Below, piece after piece: positions 25,672 through 35,225 of a DNA stretch of 64,000 bases (positions within the stretch are counted from its first letter, which is position 1; each line of letters opens with the position of its first letter). The DNA comes from Paenibacillus xylaniclasticus (lineage in GTDB: Bacteria; Bacillota; Bacilli; Paenibacillales; Paenibacillaceae). A model generated the notes under the pieces. It searched no databases and was not told the DNA's origin. It worked only from the letters and a program-made list of their open reading frames with translations. The position numbers and the translations under genes were made by a program. Location of the stretch: NCBI RefSeq assembly GCF_004001065.1, contig NZ_BIML01000008.1, forward strand, positions 124,001 to 188,000, given 5' to 3'.

Positions 25672-26862
25672 ATGAGCAGCCAAGTGAAATATGATTTCGA
25701 TAAAGTAATTGATCGGTCCGGCACCGCATCTTATAAATGGGATCAATCGGAGAAGCTGTTCGGACGAGCTGACCTGCTGCCGTTATGGGTTGCAGATATG
25801 GATTTCGAGCCGCCGCGGGAAGTGGTCGAGGCGATCAAAGCGCGCGCCAATGAAGGCATCTATGGCTATACGATCCGGACGGAAGGCTATTATAAAGCGG
25901 TTGAAGGCTGGCTGAAGCGACGGCATAACTGGCAGATTAAGCATGAATGGGTTACGTCGAGCCCAGGCGTCGTTCCGGCGCTCAGCATCGCTGTACAAGC
26001 ATTCACGAAGCCGGGTGACGGTGTCATTCTGCAATCGCCGGTATATTATCCGTTCTACGATGTAATTAAAATGAACGGACGCGTAGTTGTCGACAATGCG
26101 CTCATTCTGGAGGACGGTCGTTATAGAATCGACTTTGACTTGCTGGAGCGTCAAGCAGCGGATGGCGCGAAGCTGCTGCTGCTTTGCTCGCCGCACAATC
26201 CCGGCGGCCGCGTCTGGACGCGCGAAGAGCTGCATCGGATCGGTGATATTTGCGTAAAGCATAACATTCTAATCGTTGCGGACGAAATTCACCACGATCT
26301 GGTATACCGCGAGCATAAGCATACGGCGTTCGGCTCGATTTCCGAGGCGTTCGAGCAGCAGTCGATTACGTGTATCGCGACGAGCAAAACGTTCAACCTG
26401 GCTGGTCTGCAAGCCGCGACGGTCATTATTCCGAACGATGAGATTCGCCGCAAATACAATTATTTGCTCAAGACGCTGTCGATTCATATGGAAAGCTTCT
26501 TCGGTTTAACGGCTGTCGAAAGCAGCTATACGTACGGCGACGAGTGGCTGGAGCAGTTGATCGATTATTTGCAAGGCAATCGCGATTATTTGCTGGAGTT
26601 CGTACGTACCCGTATGCCGCAGATTAAAGCGATGAAGCCGGAAGGCACATATATGGTATGGCTGGACTGCCGGGAGGTTTCCGACAATCCGGCTGTATTG
26701 AAGAAGCTGATGTTCGAGCAAGCTGGCGTTGCGTTCAGCGAAGGCTCCGTCTTCGGCAAGCAAGGAGCAGGTTACTTGCGAGTTAATATCGCTTGCCCGC
26801 GTTCTATATTGGCTGAGGCGCTGGAGCGCTTCGCTAATGCGGTGCAGGCTGCGGTCGTGTAG
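25672..26862 (+). CDS. Cystathionine beta-lyase, MalY/PatB family
   Basis: A 396-aa fold-type I PLP enzyme. The start FDKVIDRSGTASYKWDQSEKLFG followed by LPLWVADMDFEPP is the PatB/MalY signature. The Schiff-base lysine is Lys239 in ATSKTFNLAGLQ; CSPHNPGGRVW and ADEIHHDLVY contact the cofactor. In the pathway it would cleave cystathionine to homocysteine, pyruvate and ammonia. The gene starts 3 bp after metI, so the operon holds a full homoserine-to-homocysteine route, all behind the S-box. Confidence 0.9.
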   Translation: MSSQVKYDFDKVIDRSGTASYKWDQSEKLFGRADLLPLWVADMDFEPPREVVEAIKARANEGIYGYTIRTEGYYKAVEGWLKRRHNWQIKHEWVTSSPGVVPALSIAVQAFTKPGDGVILQSPVYYPFYDVIKMNGRVVVDNALILEDGRYRIDFDLLERQAADGAKLLLLCSPHNPGGRVWTREELHRIGDICVKHNILIVADEIHHDLVYREHKHTAFGSISEAFEQQSITCIATSKTFNLAGLQAATVIIPNDEIRRKYNYLLKTLSIHMESFFGLTAVESSYTYGDEWLEQLIDYLQGNRDYLLEFVRTRMPQIKAMKPEGTYMVWLDCREVSDNPAVLKKLMFEQAGVAFSEGSVFGKQGAGYLRVNIACPRSILAEALERFANAVQAAVV

Positions 26863-26880
26863 AGCGGCTTGGTTCGTTTT

Positions 26881-26926
26881 GCCGCGGCAGTCACATTTCT
26901 GACGAGTGACTGCCGCGGTCTTTTTG
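26881..26926 (+). terminator. Terminator of the metA-metI-patB operon
   Basis: GCCGCGGCAGTCAC pairs with GTGACTGCCGCGG (one-base offset) around an 11-nt loop, followed by TTTTT. Confidence 0.9.
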
Positions 26927-26995
26927 TGTTAGGATAAGGTGATTGCATTCATTGATAGTACGGTCAACTTCCATACCTATAGGAGGGATATATAG

Positions 26996-28132
26996 ATGAT
27001 TACGGTAGATTCCGTATTGGATAAGGCGCTCCGTGGTGAGCGGATCAGCCTGGAAGAATGCGTAGTGCTCTTGGAATCGGATCAGATTGAGAAGATGGGG
27101 CAGGTCGCCAACCAAATTATGCTCCGCAAACATCCTGAGCCGATTACGACGTTCGTGGTCGGTCGGAATGTCAACTATACGAATATATGCGACGTATATT
27201 GCCGATTCTGCGCGTTCTACCGCGCACCAGGCTCGAAGGAAGGCTACGTGCTTCCAGACGAGGCCATTTTTCAGAAGATCCAAGAGACCGTTGACGTCGG
27301 CGGCACTGAAATCTTAATGCAGGGCGGAACGAACCCAGACCTTCCGTTCTCCTATTATACGAATTTGCTTCGGGAAATTAAGAAACGGTTTCCTAGCATT
27401 ACGATGCACTCCTTCTCGCCAGCGGAGATTATGAAGATGAAGGAAGTGTCGAACGGCTTGTCGCTCGACGAAGTCGTTCGACAAATTCACGAAGCGGGTC
27501 TTGACTCGCTGCCGGGCGGCGGCGCCGAAATTCTTGACGACCGTACGCGCCGCAAAGTAAGTAAGCTCAAAGGCTCATGGACCGACTGGATGGATGTGAT
27601 GAAGTCGGCGCATAAGCACGGCATGAACACGACGGCGACGATGGTATACGGCTTCGGCGAGACGATGGAGGAGCGTGCGCTTCATCTGCTTCGCGTTCGT
27701 GATGCGCAGGACGAGTGCATCGCGAACAAGTACGATTCCAAAGGCTTTCTTGCGTTCATCTCGTGGCCGCTTCAGCCGGACAATACGAATATGCGCGTCG
27801 AGAAATCGAAGCCGGAGGAATATCTCAAGATGGTGGCGGTCAGCCGCATTTTCCTCGATAACATCGAGAATCTGCAATCGTCTTGGGTCACGATGGGACC
27901 GGAATATGGCAAGCTGTCGCTTCACTACGGCTGCAACGACTTCGGCAGCACGATGATGGAGGAGAACGTCGTCTCCGCAGCGGGCACGACGCACAAGGTT
28001 AACATTGACCTGACGTTGCGCCTTATCCGCGAGGCTGGCAAGGTCCCGGCTCAGCGCAACACGAAGTACGAGATCTTGAAAGTGTACGAAGAGAACGAAG
28101 TAGCGGACAAAGATTTTATTATGCAGAACTGA
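26996..28132 (+). CDS. mqnC: Dehypoxanthine futalosine cyclase
   Basis: A 378-aa radical SAM enzyme of the futalosine route to menaquinone. It cyclises dehypoxanthinyl futalosine. The 4Fe-4S motif is Cys65-x3-Cys69-x2-Cys72 (NICDVYCRFC). Further family blocks are ILMQGGTNPDLPF, SFSPAEI, DSLPGGGAEIL, MVYGFGETMEER and FISWPLQPDNT. This implies that the organism makes menaquinone by the Mqn route rather than the Men route. AGGAGGG precedes the ATG. The other mqn genes are not in the window, and the gene is monocistronic. Confidence 0.95.
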   Translation: MITVDSVLDKALRGERISLEECVVLLESDQIEKMGQVANQIMLRKHPEPITTFVVGRNVNYTNICDVYCRFCAFYRAPGSKEGYVLPDEAIFQKIQETVDVGGTEILMQGGTNPDLPFSYYTNLLREIKKRFPSITMHSFSPAEIMKMKEVSNGLSLDEVVRQIHEAGLDSLPGGGAEILDDRTRRKVSKLKGSWTDWMDVMKSAHKHGMNTTATMVYGFGETMEERALHLLRVRDAQDECIANKYDSKGFLAFISWPLQPDNTNMRVEKSKPEEYLKMVAVSRIFLDNIENLQSSWVTMGPEYGKLSLHYGCNDFGSTMMEENVVSAAGTTHKVNIDLTLRLIREAGKVPAQRNTKYEILKVYEENEVADKDFIMQN

Positions 28133-28148
28133 TCCTATAATTTACAGG

Positions 28149-28196
28149 GGGCGGTCTTGAATTCTGTAGAACAGACGTTCAAGACCGTCCCTATTT
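28149..28196 (+). terminator. Terminator after mqnC
   Basis: GGCGGTCTTGAA pairs with TTCAAGACCGTCC around a 16-nt loop, followed by CTATTTT. Confidence 0.8.
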
Positions 28197-28472
28197 TCAA
28201 CTTAAATTACTTACAGATTGCAGGAGAGCGGCTTGGTTGCAAGACCAACGAAGGGCCGATTTACGTGGAGTAGTGTATGATGTGCATGCTTTCTTCAACA
28301 CATCTTTAAATATGGCTACAATGCTGCAATAAATGCAGGAACCGGCTAAGCAACAGATTAGAAAGATCCATTTACGCTTTGCGTAAGGTAAGGGAGACGT
28401 GTTCTGGTCACATCAAGAAACTAAGGCTCGAAACAAGCTACAAGTATCGAGGCAAATGGAGGGAGAAATAAA
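28197..28472. other. Intergenic region with one dispersed 15-mer
   Basis: About 275 bp without a supported gene. CTGCAATAAATGCAG at 28324-28338 belongs to the 15-mer family also seen near 3.7 kb and 61.5 kb. Confidence 0.45.
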
Positions 28473-28503
28473 GGAGCTGCCCGCTCAATATGGCAGCTCC
28501 TTT
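28473..28503. terminator. Hairpin after the GGDEF gene
   Basis: GGAGCTGCC pairs with GGCAGCTCC around an 11-nt loop. It lies just past the stop of the minus-strand GGDEF gene; T-rich tracts follow on both strands. Confidence 0.6.
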
Positions 28504-28518
28504 CTACTTCAACTCGGC

Positions 28519-29640
28519 TTAAGCGCTCGTTGTTCTTGTTTGAGTTATGTCTTCATTGTTGTCGGCGCATACGATTCGGTTCTTGCCTGAATTTTTCGCC
28601 ATGTATAATGCCGCGTCTGTCCGGGCGAAGAAGGATTCTTTACCTTCCCAGGCACGGTAACGGGCGATGCCAATGCTGAGCGTCACTCTCTTCCCATCCA
28701 GCAGATCATGGGTTTCAGAAGATACCTTGATGCGGATTCGTTCCATCCGGCTATACGTTTCGTCGAGCGTCGTATCGGACAATAGAATGGCAAACTCTTC
28801 ACCGCCATATCGAGCCGCAATATCCTCGCCGCGCACTTCGGTGCGAATTAGCTCGGATACTCGGCGCAAAATGGAATCGCCAGCGCGATGGCCATATATA
28901 TCGTTAATTTGCTTAAAGTTGTCGATATCGAGCAGAACCAGATGAAGCGGCATGCCGCTTGATTCGTGATGGATAACAAGATGGTCCAAATATTCATGAA
29001 AGGTCATATGATTGTACAGCTCGGTCATCGCATCGGTCTTAACAAGCTTTTCCATTAGAGCGGATTTAGCCAGCAGTTCTTTATACATGATCTCCGACTC
29101 CAACGATCTTTGAACTGCGGACCGTCCGAGCTTGGCGAGCTGCAGCGCGACAATAGAGCATATTATTGTTATGGCTGACATACCAGCCGTTTCCAATCGG
29201 ATGATGTTATGTTGGATATTCCAGTTCAGCAGTAGAATGGAGATCAGCGATAAAACGGCGGTTAGCATAAGCTTATTGGAGCTGCAGTAGTAGGCAGAAG
29301 CGAAAATGGGGATGAGCATAATGAGACTCAAGGAAGCCATATCGCTAATATAAGCATAGACAGCGCAATTCAGCATTAGTCCAATAAGGATGCCGTAGTC
29401 GGTCAGACGTTTACTCCCGTAAGCGCGAAACAATTCGGCTGCAGTAAGGATTATAAGCTGAACGGCTGTCGGTATAAGAAGCTCGCGCATCCAATGATGA
29501 TCATCAGCATAGTGCAGCCTTGCCCATTGTATGAAAAATAATAGAACAAGCATAGCCCAGCAGCCGTTAAGGAGCAGCCGATTCCAGCGGGAATGCTTCG
29601 ATTGTAACCATTTGTCATTCATTCGAGCCATCACCACCAT
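28519..29640 (-). CDS. Membrane-bound GGDEF diguanylate cyclase
   Basis: A 373-aa protein with an N-terminal membrane region of about five or six helices (residues 20-170) and a C-terminal GGDEF domain. The catalytic signature is RYGGEEFAILLSDT, preceded five residues earlier by RGED, an RxxD product-inhibition site. GHRAGDSILRRVSELI and the LLDIDNFKQINDIYGH strand are intact, so c-di-GMP synthesis is expected. The membrane part is not a named sensor family. Starts at 29640, 29631 and 29622 are all possible; the membrane part begins shortly after each. Confidence 0.92.
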   Translation of the reverse strand: MVVMARMNDKWLQSKHSRWNRLLLNGCWAMLVLLFFIQWARLHYADDHHWMRELLIPTAVQLIILTAAELFRAYGSKRLTDYGILIGLMLNCAVYAYISDMASLSLIMLIPIFASAYYCSSNKLMLTAVLSLISILLLNWNIQHNIIRLETAGMSAITIICSIVALQLAKLGRSAVQRSLESEIMYKELLAKSALMEKLVKTDAMTELYNHMTFHEYLDHLVIHHESSGMPLHLVLLDIDNFKQINDIYGHRAGDSILRRVSELIRTEVRGEDIAARYGGEEFAILLSDTTLDETYSRMERIRIKVSSETHDLLDGKRVTLSIGIARYRAWEGKESFFARTDAALYMAKNSGKNRIVCADNNEDITQTRTTSA

Positions 29641-29777
29641 GAATTCTAAGGACTAGTTCCGTACAATATACCACGTTTCGACTATCGTTGAAACACCGCT
29701 GCCATTACCTCCAGACAGTTCATCGTATATACGCCGCCCCGAAGCATATACTTTTAAAGAAGGAAAGGGGTGAGCGC

Positions 29778-30692
29778 GTGGAGCTTTTTTCCATATCCTT
29801 ACACGACGCTGAACAGGGTCAGCGGCAAAAATTGCACGACCTGCTGCTTCTAGAATATTCGGAGCTACATAACTTTCCTGCCGTACCACGGCTTGAGTGG
29901 AGTTCTGGAATGGATCGATTAATCGGCTGGATTGATAAAATGCCGGAATTTCGTTTGACGCAGCATGGTCCTCCATTGTACAAAGCAACAGCGAATGCGC
30001 TGGCCGAGTACATTATTGCGGAGCTGGAAAAGTCTTTGCTAACCGCGATTATACGCAAGCAGTACAAGATAGAGCAGCAGGAGGAAGTCGATACGATCGT
30101 CCGCTTTTGCTCGGAAATGCTCGGTTCTGCACAAGTTGATCCGTCGGAGCGAGACGCCTTCAGTGAAGCGGATCGCAGGAGAAGAAAGCAAAAGGTAGCG
30201 GACGAGCTTGAAGCGTACTTACAGAACAATACGCAGCTTCATCTGACCGGCTTCGTTACGTTCCGGCTTCAGACGTATTGGAACGAGCTTCGTGATGCCG
30301 CAGAATATGCAATTGATGAATTTGTCATGGACAAACAATATCAGGAGTTTATCTCGCTGCTTAAATATTTCGTTGATCTCCAGGAGCCGAAGCTTCCGCT
30401 CGTTCATTTGCTGCACAAATCGGGACATGAGTTCACCGTATGCGACGAGCGGCTTCAGCCGCTTGAGCACAAGCCGGTCGACCGGATTGTCGCCGAAATG
30501 ATCGAGTACGAAATGAACGTTGAGGATATGGTGATCAGCACCTTAGTGACGATCTCGCCAAAACAAATCGTCATCCATACGAGGCAGCCTGAGCTGCAAA
30601 TTATTCGAACGATTGAATCGATATTTGGGCTGCGTGTATCTGTGTGCGTCGGCTGCAGCTCCTGTCATTCGTCGTTCGAGAATCGGGTATAA
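29778..30692 (+). CDS. ytxC: YtxC-like sporulation protein
   Basis: A 304-aa cytoplasmic protein of the YtxC family, found in spore formers next to thrS, as here. The recognisable part is the second half: LTGFVTFRLQTYWNELRDAAEYAIDEFVMDKQYQEFISLLKYFVDLQEPK followed by HLL, and VLVTISP-like DMVISTLVTISPKQIVIH near the end. The C-terminus has a cysteine cluster, CVGCSSCHSS. GTG 29778 follows AGGAAAGGGGTGA; the frame is open to 29688 but without a ribosome site. The exact biochemical role is unknown. Sporulation association comes from the family. Confidence 0.8.
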   Translation: MELFSISLHDAEQGQRQKLHDLLLLEYSELHNFPAVPRLEWSSGMDRLIGWIDKMPEFRLTQHGPPLYKATANALAEYIIAELEKSLLTAIIRKQYKIEQQEEVDTIVRFCSEMLGSAQVDPSERDAFSEADRRRRKQKVADELEAYLQNNTQLHLTGFVTFRLQTYWNELRDAAEYAIDEFVMDKQYQEFISLLKYFVDLQEPKLPLVHLLHKSGHEFTVCDERLQPLEHKPVDRIVAEMIEYEMNVEDMVISTLVTISPKQIVIHTRQPELQIIRTIESIFGLRVSVCVGCSSCHSSFENRV

Positions 30693-30697
30693 CGGTA

Positions 30698-30727
30698 TTG
30701 ACCGCTAATATCCGCCGAATGTATAAT
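30698..30727 (+). promoter_or_regulatory. Promoter of the T-box-thrS transcript
   Basis: TTGACC (30698-30703), an 18-nt spacer and TATAAT (30722-30727) lie immediately before the T-box leader. Confidence 0.7.
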
Positions 30728-30734
30728 AACATAA

Positions 30735-31062
30735 ACAACTGTTGAACAAAATGAACAGCGTTGACGAAGATAACGATTCGCCGATTTCGCACGGACCAGA
30801 GAGAGAAGCCTAGGCTGTAAGCTTCTTCCGAGGCAGCGGTGAATATACCCCTTCTTAGCTTTGCGGTTGAACCCGGATATACGATAGAATCGTATATGAT
30901 CGGCAGTAAGCCGTAACGGATCATCCCCGTTACCGGATTTCATGAGGATCGCGAGCTCCGCATATCTTACGTTAGGTTAGAATGAACGGTATAAGCGATC
31001 GAATGAGGGTGGAACCACGAGCATATAGCACTCGTCCCTTTGCGGGATGCGTGCTTTTTTTG
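30735..31062 (+). ncRNA. Threonine T-box leader
   Basis: The T-box sequence GAGGGTGGAACCACG is at 31005-31019, followed by the terminator arm (CACTCGTCCC, then GCGGGATGCGTGC and TTTTTTT). Upstream a stem I region carries GAGAGAGAAGCC and a purine-rich bulge. GAACCCGG at about 30869-30876 places ACC, a threonine codon, as the probable specifier (30871-30873). Uncharged tRNA-Thr should pair with the T-box and specifier and permit read-through into thrS. The exact secondary structure was not computed. Confidence 0.9.
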
Positions 31063-31194
31063 TTGCTTATTGACTCATCTACCTTTAGCGGCAATTGAAG
31101 CACGTGGTCTATGCATGCTTGAAATTACTATAACGAATGGCTTGCAGTTAAAGCGATAGCTCATCTGTGAGCCTGGAACAAAGGAGAATGAACG

Positions 31195-33132
31195 ATGGCA
31201 ATTAAAGTAACGCTGCCGGACGGCGCGGTCCGGGAATATGAAGCAGGCACAACGATTGAAGACGTTGCCGGCTCCATTAGCAAAGGGCTTCAGAAGAATG
31301 CGATCGCAGGCAAACTCGATGGTAAAGTCGTTGATATTTATACACCGATTGAAGCAGACGCGAGCGTAGAGATCGTGACGCTCGATTCTGCCGATGGTTT
31401 GGAGGTTTACCGTCACAGCACAGCTCACTTGATGGCGCAAGCAATTAAACGTCTGTACGGCAATACGGCTGTGAAGCTCGGTATTGGTCCGGTTATCGAA
31501 GACGGCTTCTACTACGACATCGATCTAGAGCAGTCGCTGACGCCGGATGATCTTGTGAAGATTGAGAAAGAAATGGCGAAGATCGTGAAGGAGGATCTGC
31601 CAATTCGCAGGCGTGTCGTAAGTCGTGAAGAGGCGATTAAGACGTTCACGGAGCTTGGCGACCCACTGAAGCTTGAGCTCATTCGTGACCTGCCGGAGGA
31701 CGTTCAGTTGACGATCTATGATCAAGGCGAATTTTTCGACCTGTGCCGTGGACCGCACCTTCCGTCGACAGGCCGCATTAAAGCGTTCAAGCTGCTTAGC
31801 ATCGCAGGCGCTTACTGGCGCGGCGATTCGAAGAACAAAATGCTGCAGCGTATTTATGGCACAGCGTTTCCGAAGCAATCGCAGCTCGAAGAGCATCTGC
31901 ATTTCCTTGAGGAAGCGAAGAAGCGCGACCACCGCAAGCTTGGCAAAGAGCTGAAGATGTTCACGTTCTCCCGCGAGGTAGGACAAGGCCTGCCGCTCTG
32001 GCTGCCGAACGGCGCACGCGTACGCCGTACGATGGAGCGTTATATTGTGGATCTTGAGGAGCGTCTCGGCTACTCGCACGTTTATACGCCTGTTCTGGCG
32101 AACGTAGAGCTGTACAAAATTTCTGGTCACTGGGAGCACTATTCGGAGGATATGTTCCCGCCGATGGCGCTCGATAACGAGGAGCTTGTTCTTCGTCCGA
32201 TGAACTGCCCTCACCATATGATGGTTTACAAAAGCGACATGCGCAGCTACCGCGATCTGCCAATCCGCGTAGCGGAGCTTGGCACGATGCACCGTTACGA
32301 AATGTCCGGCGCTTTGACTGGTCTGCATCGCGTTCGGGCGATGACGCTGAACGACGCTCATATTTTCTGCCGTCCTGATCAGATCAAAGAAGAGTTCGCG
32401 CGCGTAATCAATCTGATCCGCCAAGTCTATAAAGACTTTGGCATTAAAGAATATCGTTTCCGTCTGTCGTACCGCGATCCGAAGGATACGGAGAAATACT
32501 TCCCGGACGACAACATGTGGGAAATGTCACAGCGTATGCTGCGCGAGGTTGTCGAAGAGCTCGATCTGCCGTTCTTCGAAGCGGAAGGAGAGGCTGCTTT
32601 CTACGGTCCGAAGCTGGACGTTCAGATCAAGACTGCACTTGGCAAGGAAGAGACGCTCTCCACGGCGCAGCTCGACTTCCTGCTGCCTGAGCGCTTTGAG
32701 CTTGAATATACGGGCGATGACGGCAAGAAGCATCGTCCGGTCGTTATTCACCGCGGCATCATTAGTACGATGGAGCGCATGACTGCATATTTGATCGAGA
32801 ATTTCGCAGGAGCGCTTCCGCTCTGGCTGTCGCCTACGCATGCTCGCGTCATTCCGGTTTCTTCGGCTTATGATGACTACGCTCGTGAAGTAGAGGAGAA
32901 GCTGCTTGCAGCGGGTATCCGTGCTGAGTCGGATCTGCGCAACGAGAAGCTCGGTTACAAAATTCGCGAAGCGCAGCTGGAGAAAATGCCGTATATGCTC
33001 ATTGTCGGCGATAACGAAGCGCAAGCCGGCACCGTATCGGTGCGCAAGCGCGGCGAAGGGGATATCGGCGCCAAATCGGTAGATGAGCTGATTGCGGTGC
33101 TGACTGCCGAGATTGCAGCTAAGACCGTTTAA
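31195..33132 (+). CDS. thrS: Threonyl-tRNA synthetase
   Basis: A 645-aa class II synthetase with the full bacterial domain order: TGS domain ([20 protein letters not shown], 1-60), editing domain with [16 protein letters not shown], catalytic core and C-terminal anticodon-binding domain from about 540. The zinc motif MNCPHHMM is intact, as are motif 2 ([24 protein letters not shown]) and motif 3 near [23 protein letters not shown] precedes the ATG. Expression is controlled by the T-box leader. Confidence 0.98.
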   Translation: MAIKVTLPDGAVREYEAGTTIEDVAGSISKGLQKNAIAGKLDGKVVDIYTPIEADASVEIVTLDSADGLEVYRHSTAHLMAQAIKRLYGNTAVKLGIGPVIEDGFYYDIDLEQSLTPDDLVKIEKEMAKIVKEDLPIRRRVVSREEAIKTFTELGDPLKLELIRDLPEDVQLTIYDQGEFFDLCRGPHLPSTGRIKAFKLLSIAGAYWRGDSKNKMLQRIYGTAFPKQSQLEEHLHFLEEAKKRDHRKLGKELKMFTFSREVGQGLPLWLPNGARVRRTMERYIVDLEERLGYSHVYTPVLANVELYKISGHWEHYSEDMFPPMALDNEELVLRPMNCPHHMMVYKSDMRSYRDLPIRVAELGTMHRYEMSGALTGLHRVRAMTLNDAHIFCRPDQIKEEFARVINLIRQVYKDFGIKEYRFRLSYRDPKDTEKYFPDDNMWEMSQRMLREVVEELDLPFFEAEGEAAFYGPKLDVQIKTALGKEETLSTAQLDFLLPERFELEYTGDDGKKHRPVVIHRGIISTMERMTAYLIENFAGALPLWLSPTHARVIPVSSAYDDYAREVEEKLLAAGIRAESDLRNEKLGYKIREAQLEKMPYMLIVGDNEAQAGTVSVRKRGEGDIGAKSVDELIAVLTAEIAAKTV

Positions 33133-33154
33133 TCGTTACGTAATTACATGAAGG

Positions 33155-33214
33155 AATAGCCGATTCGCCGGCCCGTTATTTAATTGACGGTAGAGGCGGA
33201 TCGGCTATTTTTTG
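33155..33214 (+). terminator. Terminator after thrS
   Basis: AATAGCCGATTCGCC pairs with GGCGGATCGGCTATT (one mismatch), followed by TTTTT. Confidence 0.8.
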
Positions 33215-33269
33215 TAGTGCATAATTTTTCAAATGGCGGGGCAACCTCGTAATGAGGAGGAGGTAACGA

Positions 33270-33824
33270 ATGTTATCAAGCTTCGCACGGCTGCAGCGCC
33301 GCGCTATCCTTGCAAGTTTAGGGTTGACCGTACTATTAAGCGGAATCACAATCGAAGGGAGGGATAGCGCGAAGGCTGCAGCGGCAGTCGCGGCCGGTTC
33401 GCGGGGAGGCGGCGACTCCATGACGGTCGAAGTTGTGGCTACCGGCTACACCGCTGGTGTCGAATCGACCGGAAAGCGTCCGGGACATCCACAATACGGC
33501 ATTACGTATTCTGGAGTAAAAGTTCGGCGGGGCAAAATATCGACGATTGCCGCTGATCCGAAGGTTTTTCCGATTGGAACGCTGCTTTACATTCCGAACT
33601 ATGGCTACGGTGTCGTAGCCGACACGGGCTCTGCGATAAAAGGAAATCGAATCGATCTCTACTTTGATACGATTAAGCAGGTGTATGAGCAGTGGGGTAA
33701 ACGAACGGTTCAGGTGCGTGTGATCAAACGTGGGAACGGCAAGCTCACTCAAGCATGGCTTAACTCAATTGACGAAGCACTTGCAGCTAATCAGTCGATT
33801 CCGCAGAACGTTCTTGAATCATAA
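33270..33824 (+). CDS. Secreted 3D-domain protein
   Basis: A 184-aa protein with a cleavable-looking N-terminal signal (basic start, hydrophobic [13 protein letters not shown], Ala-rich cleavage region near 40). The 3D domain follows: [51 protein letters not shown] and [20 protein letters not shown]. The aspartates in ADTG and IDLYFD are the three for which the domain is named. The domain occurs in lytic transglycosylase-type cell wall enzymes such as YocH and YuiC, so peptidoglycan cleavage is expected. AGGAGGAGG precedes the ATG. Confidence 0.88.
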   Translation: MLSSFARLQRRAILASLGLTVLLSGITIEGRDSAKAAAAVAAGSRGGGDSMTVEVVATGYTAGVESTGKRPGHPQYGITYSGVKVRRGKISTIAADPKVFPIGTLLYIPNYGYGVVADTGSAIKGNRIDLYFDTIKQVYEQWGKRTVQVRVIKRGNGKLTQAWLNSIDEALAANQSIPQNVLES

Positions 33825-33860
33825 GCGGCTTCAAGCGCTGCCGACTATATGAAGAGTGAA

Positions 33861-33909
33861 AGAGCTGTCTTAAGAAGTCTTGATCTAAGACTTTAAAGAC
33901 AGCTTTTTC
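33861..33909. terminator. Bidirectional terminator between the 3D-domain gene and lrp
   Basis: AGCTGTCTT pairs with AAGACAGCT, with an inner AAGTCT/AAGACTT hairpin, then TTTTT on the plus strand. It separates convergent genes. Confidence 0.75.
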
Positions 33910-33940
33910 ATATGAGTGAATACTAATACTATCAATCAGA

Positions 33941-34381
33941 TTAAGGCTTGAAGTTTTTTATGACGAGCCGAGTGTCGACACTGATAATTCCCTGCAGCGA
34001 ATAAATTTTGTCATAAAGAAATTCCTCGAGCTCATCCTCATCTTTCAATTGGGCGTGCATATGCAAGGTGCTCGGGCCGGTCGTTTGATAGACGCTCATG
34101 ATGCTGGGCTCTTCTGCAAGCTGACGTCCAACTTGTTCGACGAGTCTTGGCTCGACGACGACTTCGAAGAAAGCGGAAACCGATTTACCAAGCTTCGCAG
34201 CATTGACTCGTATCGTAAAATGCTCGATGATCCCGTCTTCGACAAGGGATTCCACTCGTTTCTGAATCGCGACTCTGGACAGGTTAAGCGACTCGCCTAT
34301 CTTTGCATAGGGCAGCCGCCCATTATTTAGCAGCAATTCGACGATTCGTTGATCGATATCGTCCAAGTGCGGAGGTACCAT
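33941..34381 (-). CDS. Lrp/AsnC-family regulator
   Basis: A 146-aa regulator with an N-terminal helix-turn-helix (LDDIDQRIVELLLNNGRLPYAKIGESLNLSRVAIQKRVESLVEDGII) and a C-terminal RAM/ligand domain ending SVDTRLVIKNF. It should form dimers or octamers and respond to an amino acid that cannot be named. ATG 34381 is used because GGAAGGGTGGA lies 6 nt upstream and the helix-turn-helix then starts at residue 6; the frame continues upstream to 34462 without a ribosome site. A palindrome lies just before the start. Confidence 0.9.
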   Translation of the reverse strand: MVPPHLDDIDQRIVELLLNNGRLPYAKIGESLNLSRVAIQKRVESLVEDGIIEHFTIRVNAAKLGKSVSAFFEVVVEPRLVEQVGRQLAEEPSIMSVYQTTGPSTLHMHAQLKDEDELEEFLYDKIYSLQGIISVDTRLVIKNFKP

Positions 34382-34404
34382 ATGCAATCCACCCTTCCGT
34401 TTCA

Positions 34405-34422
34405 TTATGTAATAAAACATAA
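34405..34422. promoter_or_regulatory. Palindrome upstream of the lrp-type gene
   Basis: TTATGT (34405-34410) and ACATAA (34417-34422) are a perfect inverted repeat 6 bp apart, 24 bp before the start of the regulator gene. Autoregulation is plausible. Confidence 0.35.
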
Positions 34423-34682
34423 CATAAAAACGTTCGTTTGGAAATAGATCTTTCTTAAGCATGCTTTTTCGACAGTGTAAAAAACTTCTTTTATTTCAAC
34501 GGGAATTGCGGTATATATAAGATAATAAAAGTATTTAGTGCATTAAATTTGTAATAATTATGCAAATGGAGACAGGTTTTTACGAGGTAGATTAGTTCAC
34601 ACAAGCTTTGGAGTATATCAAAAATCGTACAGGAGGGCTGTTAACTTGTGATGATAATTAACATTTGAAATGGAGGTAGACA
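34423..34682. other. AT-rich intergenic region, divergent promoters
   Basis: About 260 bp between the divergent lrp and uraD genes. No small gene was recognised. It contains a TATATATAAGATAATAAAA stretch (34511-34529) and the GGAGGT ribosome site of uraD. Confidence 0.4.
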
Positions 34683-35183
34683 ATGAAATATACGATTGAG
34701 CAGCTGAATGTGATGGATCGGAATTCATTTTTGGAATCGGTTGGCTGGGTTGTGGAGCATTCTCCTTGGGTGATGGAGCGTGTATACGACAAGCGGCCTT
34801 ATCGGAGCGGGGATGGATTGCATGCTGGACTTGTCGAAGTCATTCGTAGCTTAAGTGAGGAAGAGACCGTGCGTCTGCTGCGCAGCCACCCGGATTTAGG
34901 GACTCGGCTTGCGATGACGGATGCTTCAGTATCCGAGCAGCGAGGAGCAGGTCTTGACAGCCTAACGGAAGAGGAATATAAGCTGTTGTCCGAATTGAAT
35001 CAACGTTATACGAGTCGTTTCGGATTTCCGTTCATTATGGCGGTGAAAGGGAAGCAGAAGACAGAGATTATAGAGTCGATGCAGCGCCGTCTGTACAATG
35101 GGCGTGATGAGGAGCTGCAGACGGCAATTGCCGAGATCGGTCGAATTACGAAATTTAGATTGGCAGAGAAAGTCGAGCAGTAA
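34683..35183 (+). CDS. uraD: OHCU decarboxylase
   Basis: A 166-aa protein of the 2-oxo-4-hydroxy-4-carboxy-5-ureidoimidazoline decarboxylase family, the last step from urate to S-allantoin. The proposed catalytic His69 lies in RSHPDLG. The SVSEQRGAGL block and the FGFPFIMAVKGK segment with R residues in EIIESMQRRL also match. No urate oxidase, HIU hydrolase or allantoinase gene is in the window; the neighbour is a chemoreceptor-like protein 42 bp downstream. GGAGGTAGACA precedes the ATG. Confidence 0.9.
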   Translation: MKYTIEQLNVMDRNSFLESVGWVVEHSPWVMERVYDKRPYRSGDGLHAGLVEVIRSLSEEETVRLLRSHPDLGTRLAMTDASVSEQRGAGLDSLTEEEYKLLSELNQRYTSRFGFPFIMAVKGKQKTEIIESMQRRLYNGRDEELQTAIAEIGRITKFRLAEKVEQ

Positions 35184-35225
35184 CAGATAAGCAGAAAGTC
35201 CATAATGGGAGCGGGAGAGGTTAAT

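Noticed and set aside
24670-25746. 358-codon open frame antisense to metI
   Set aside because: Shadow of a well-supported PLP enzyme gene, with Arg/Leu/His-rich nonsense sequence.
31525-32424. 299-codon open frame antisense to thrS
   Set aside because: Shadow frame inside an unambiguous synthetase gene.
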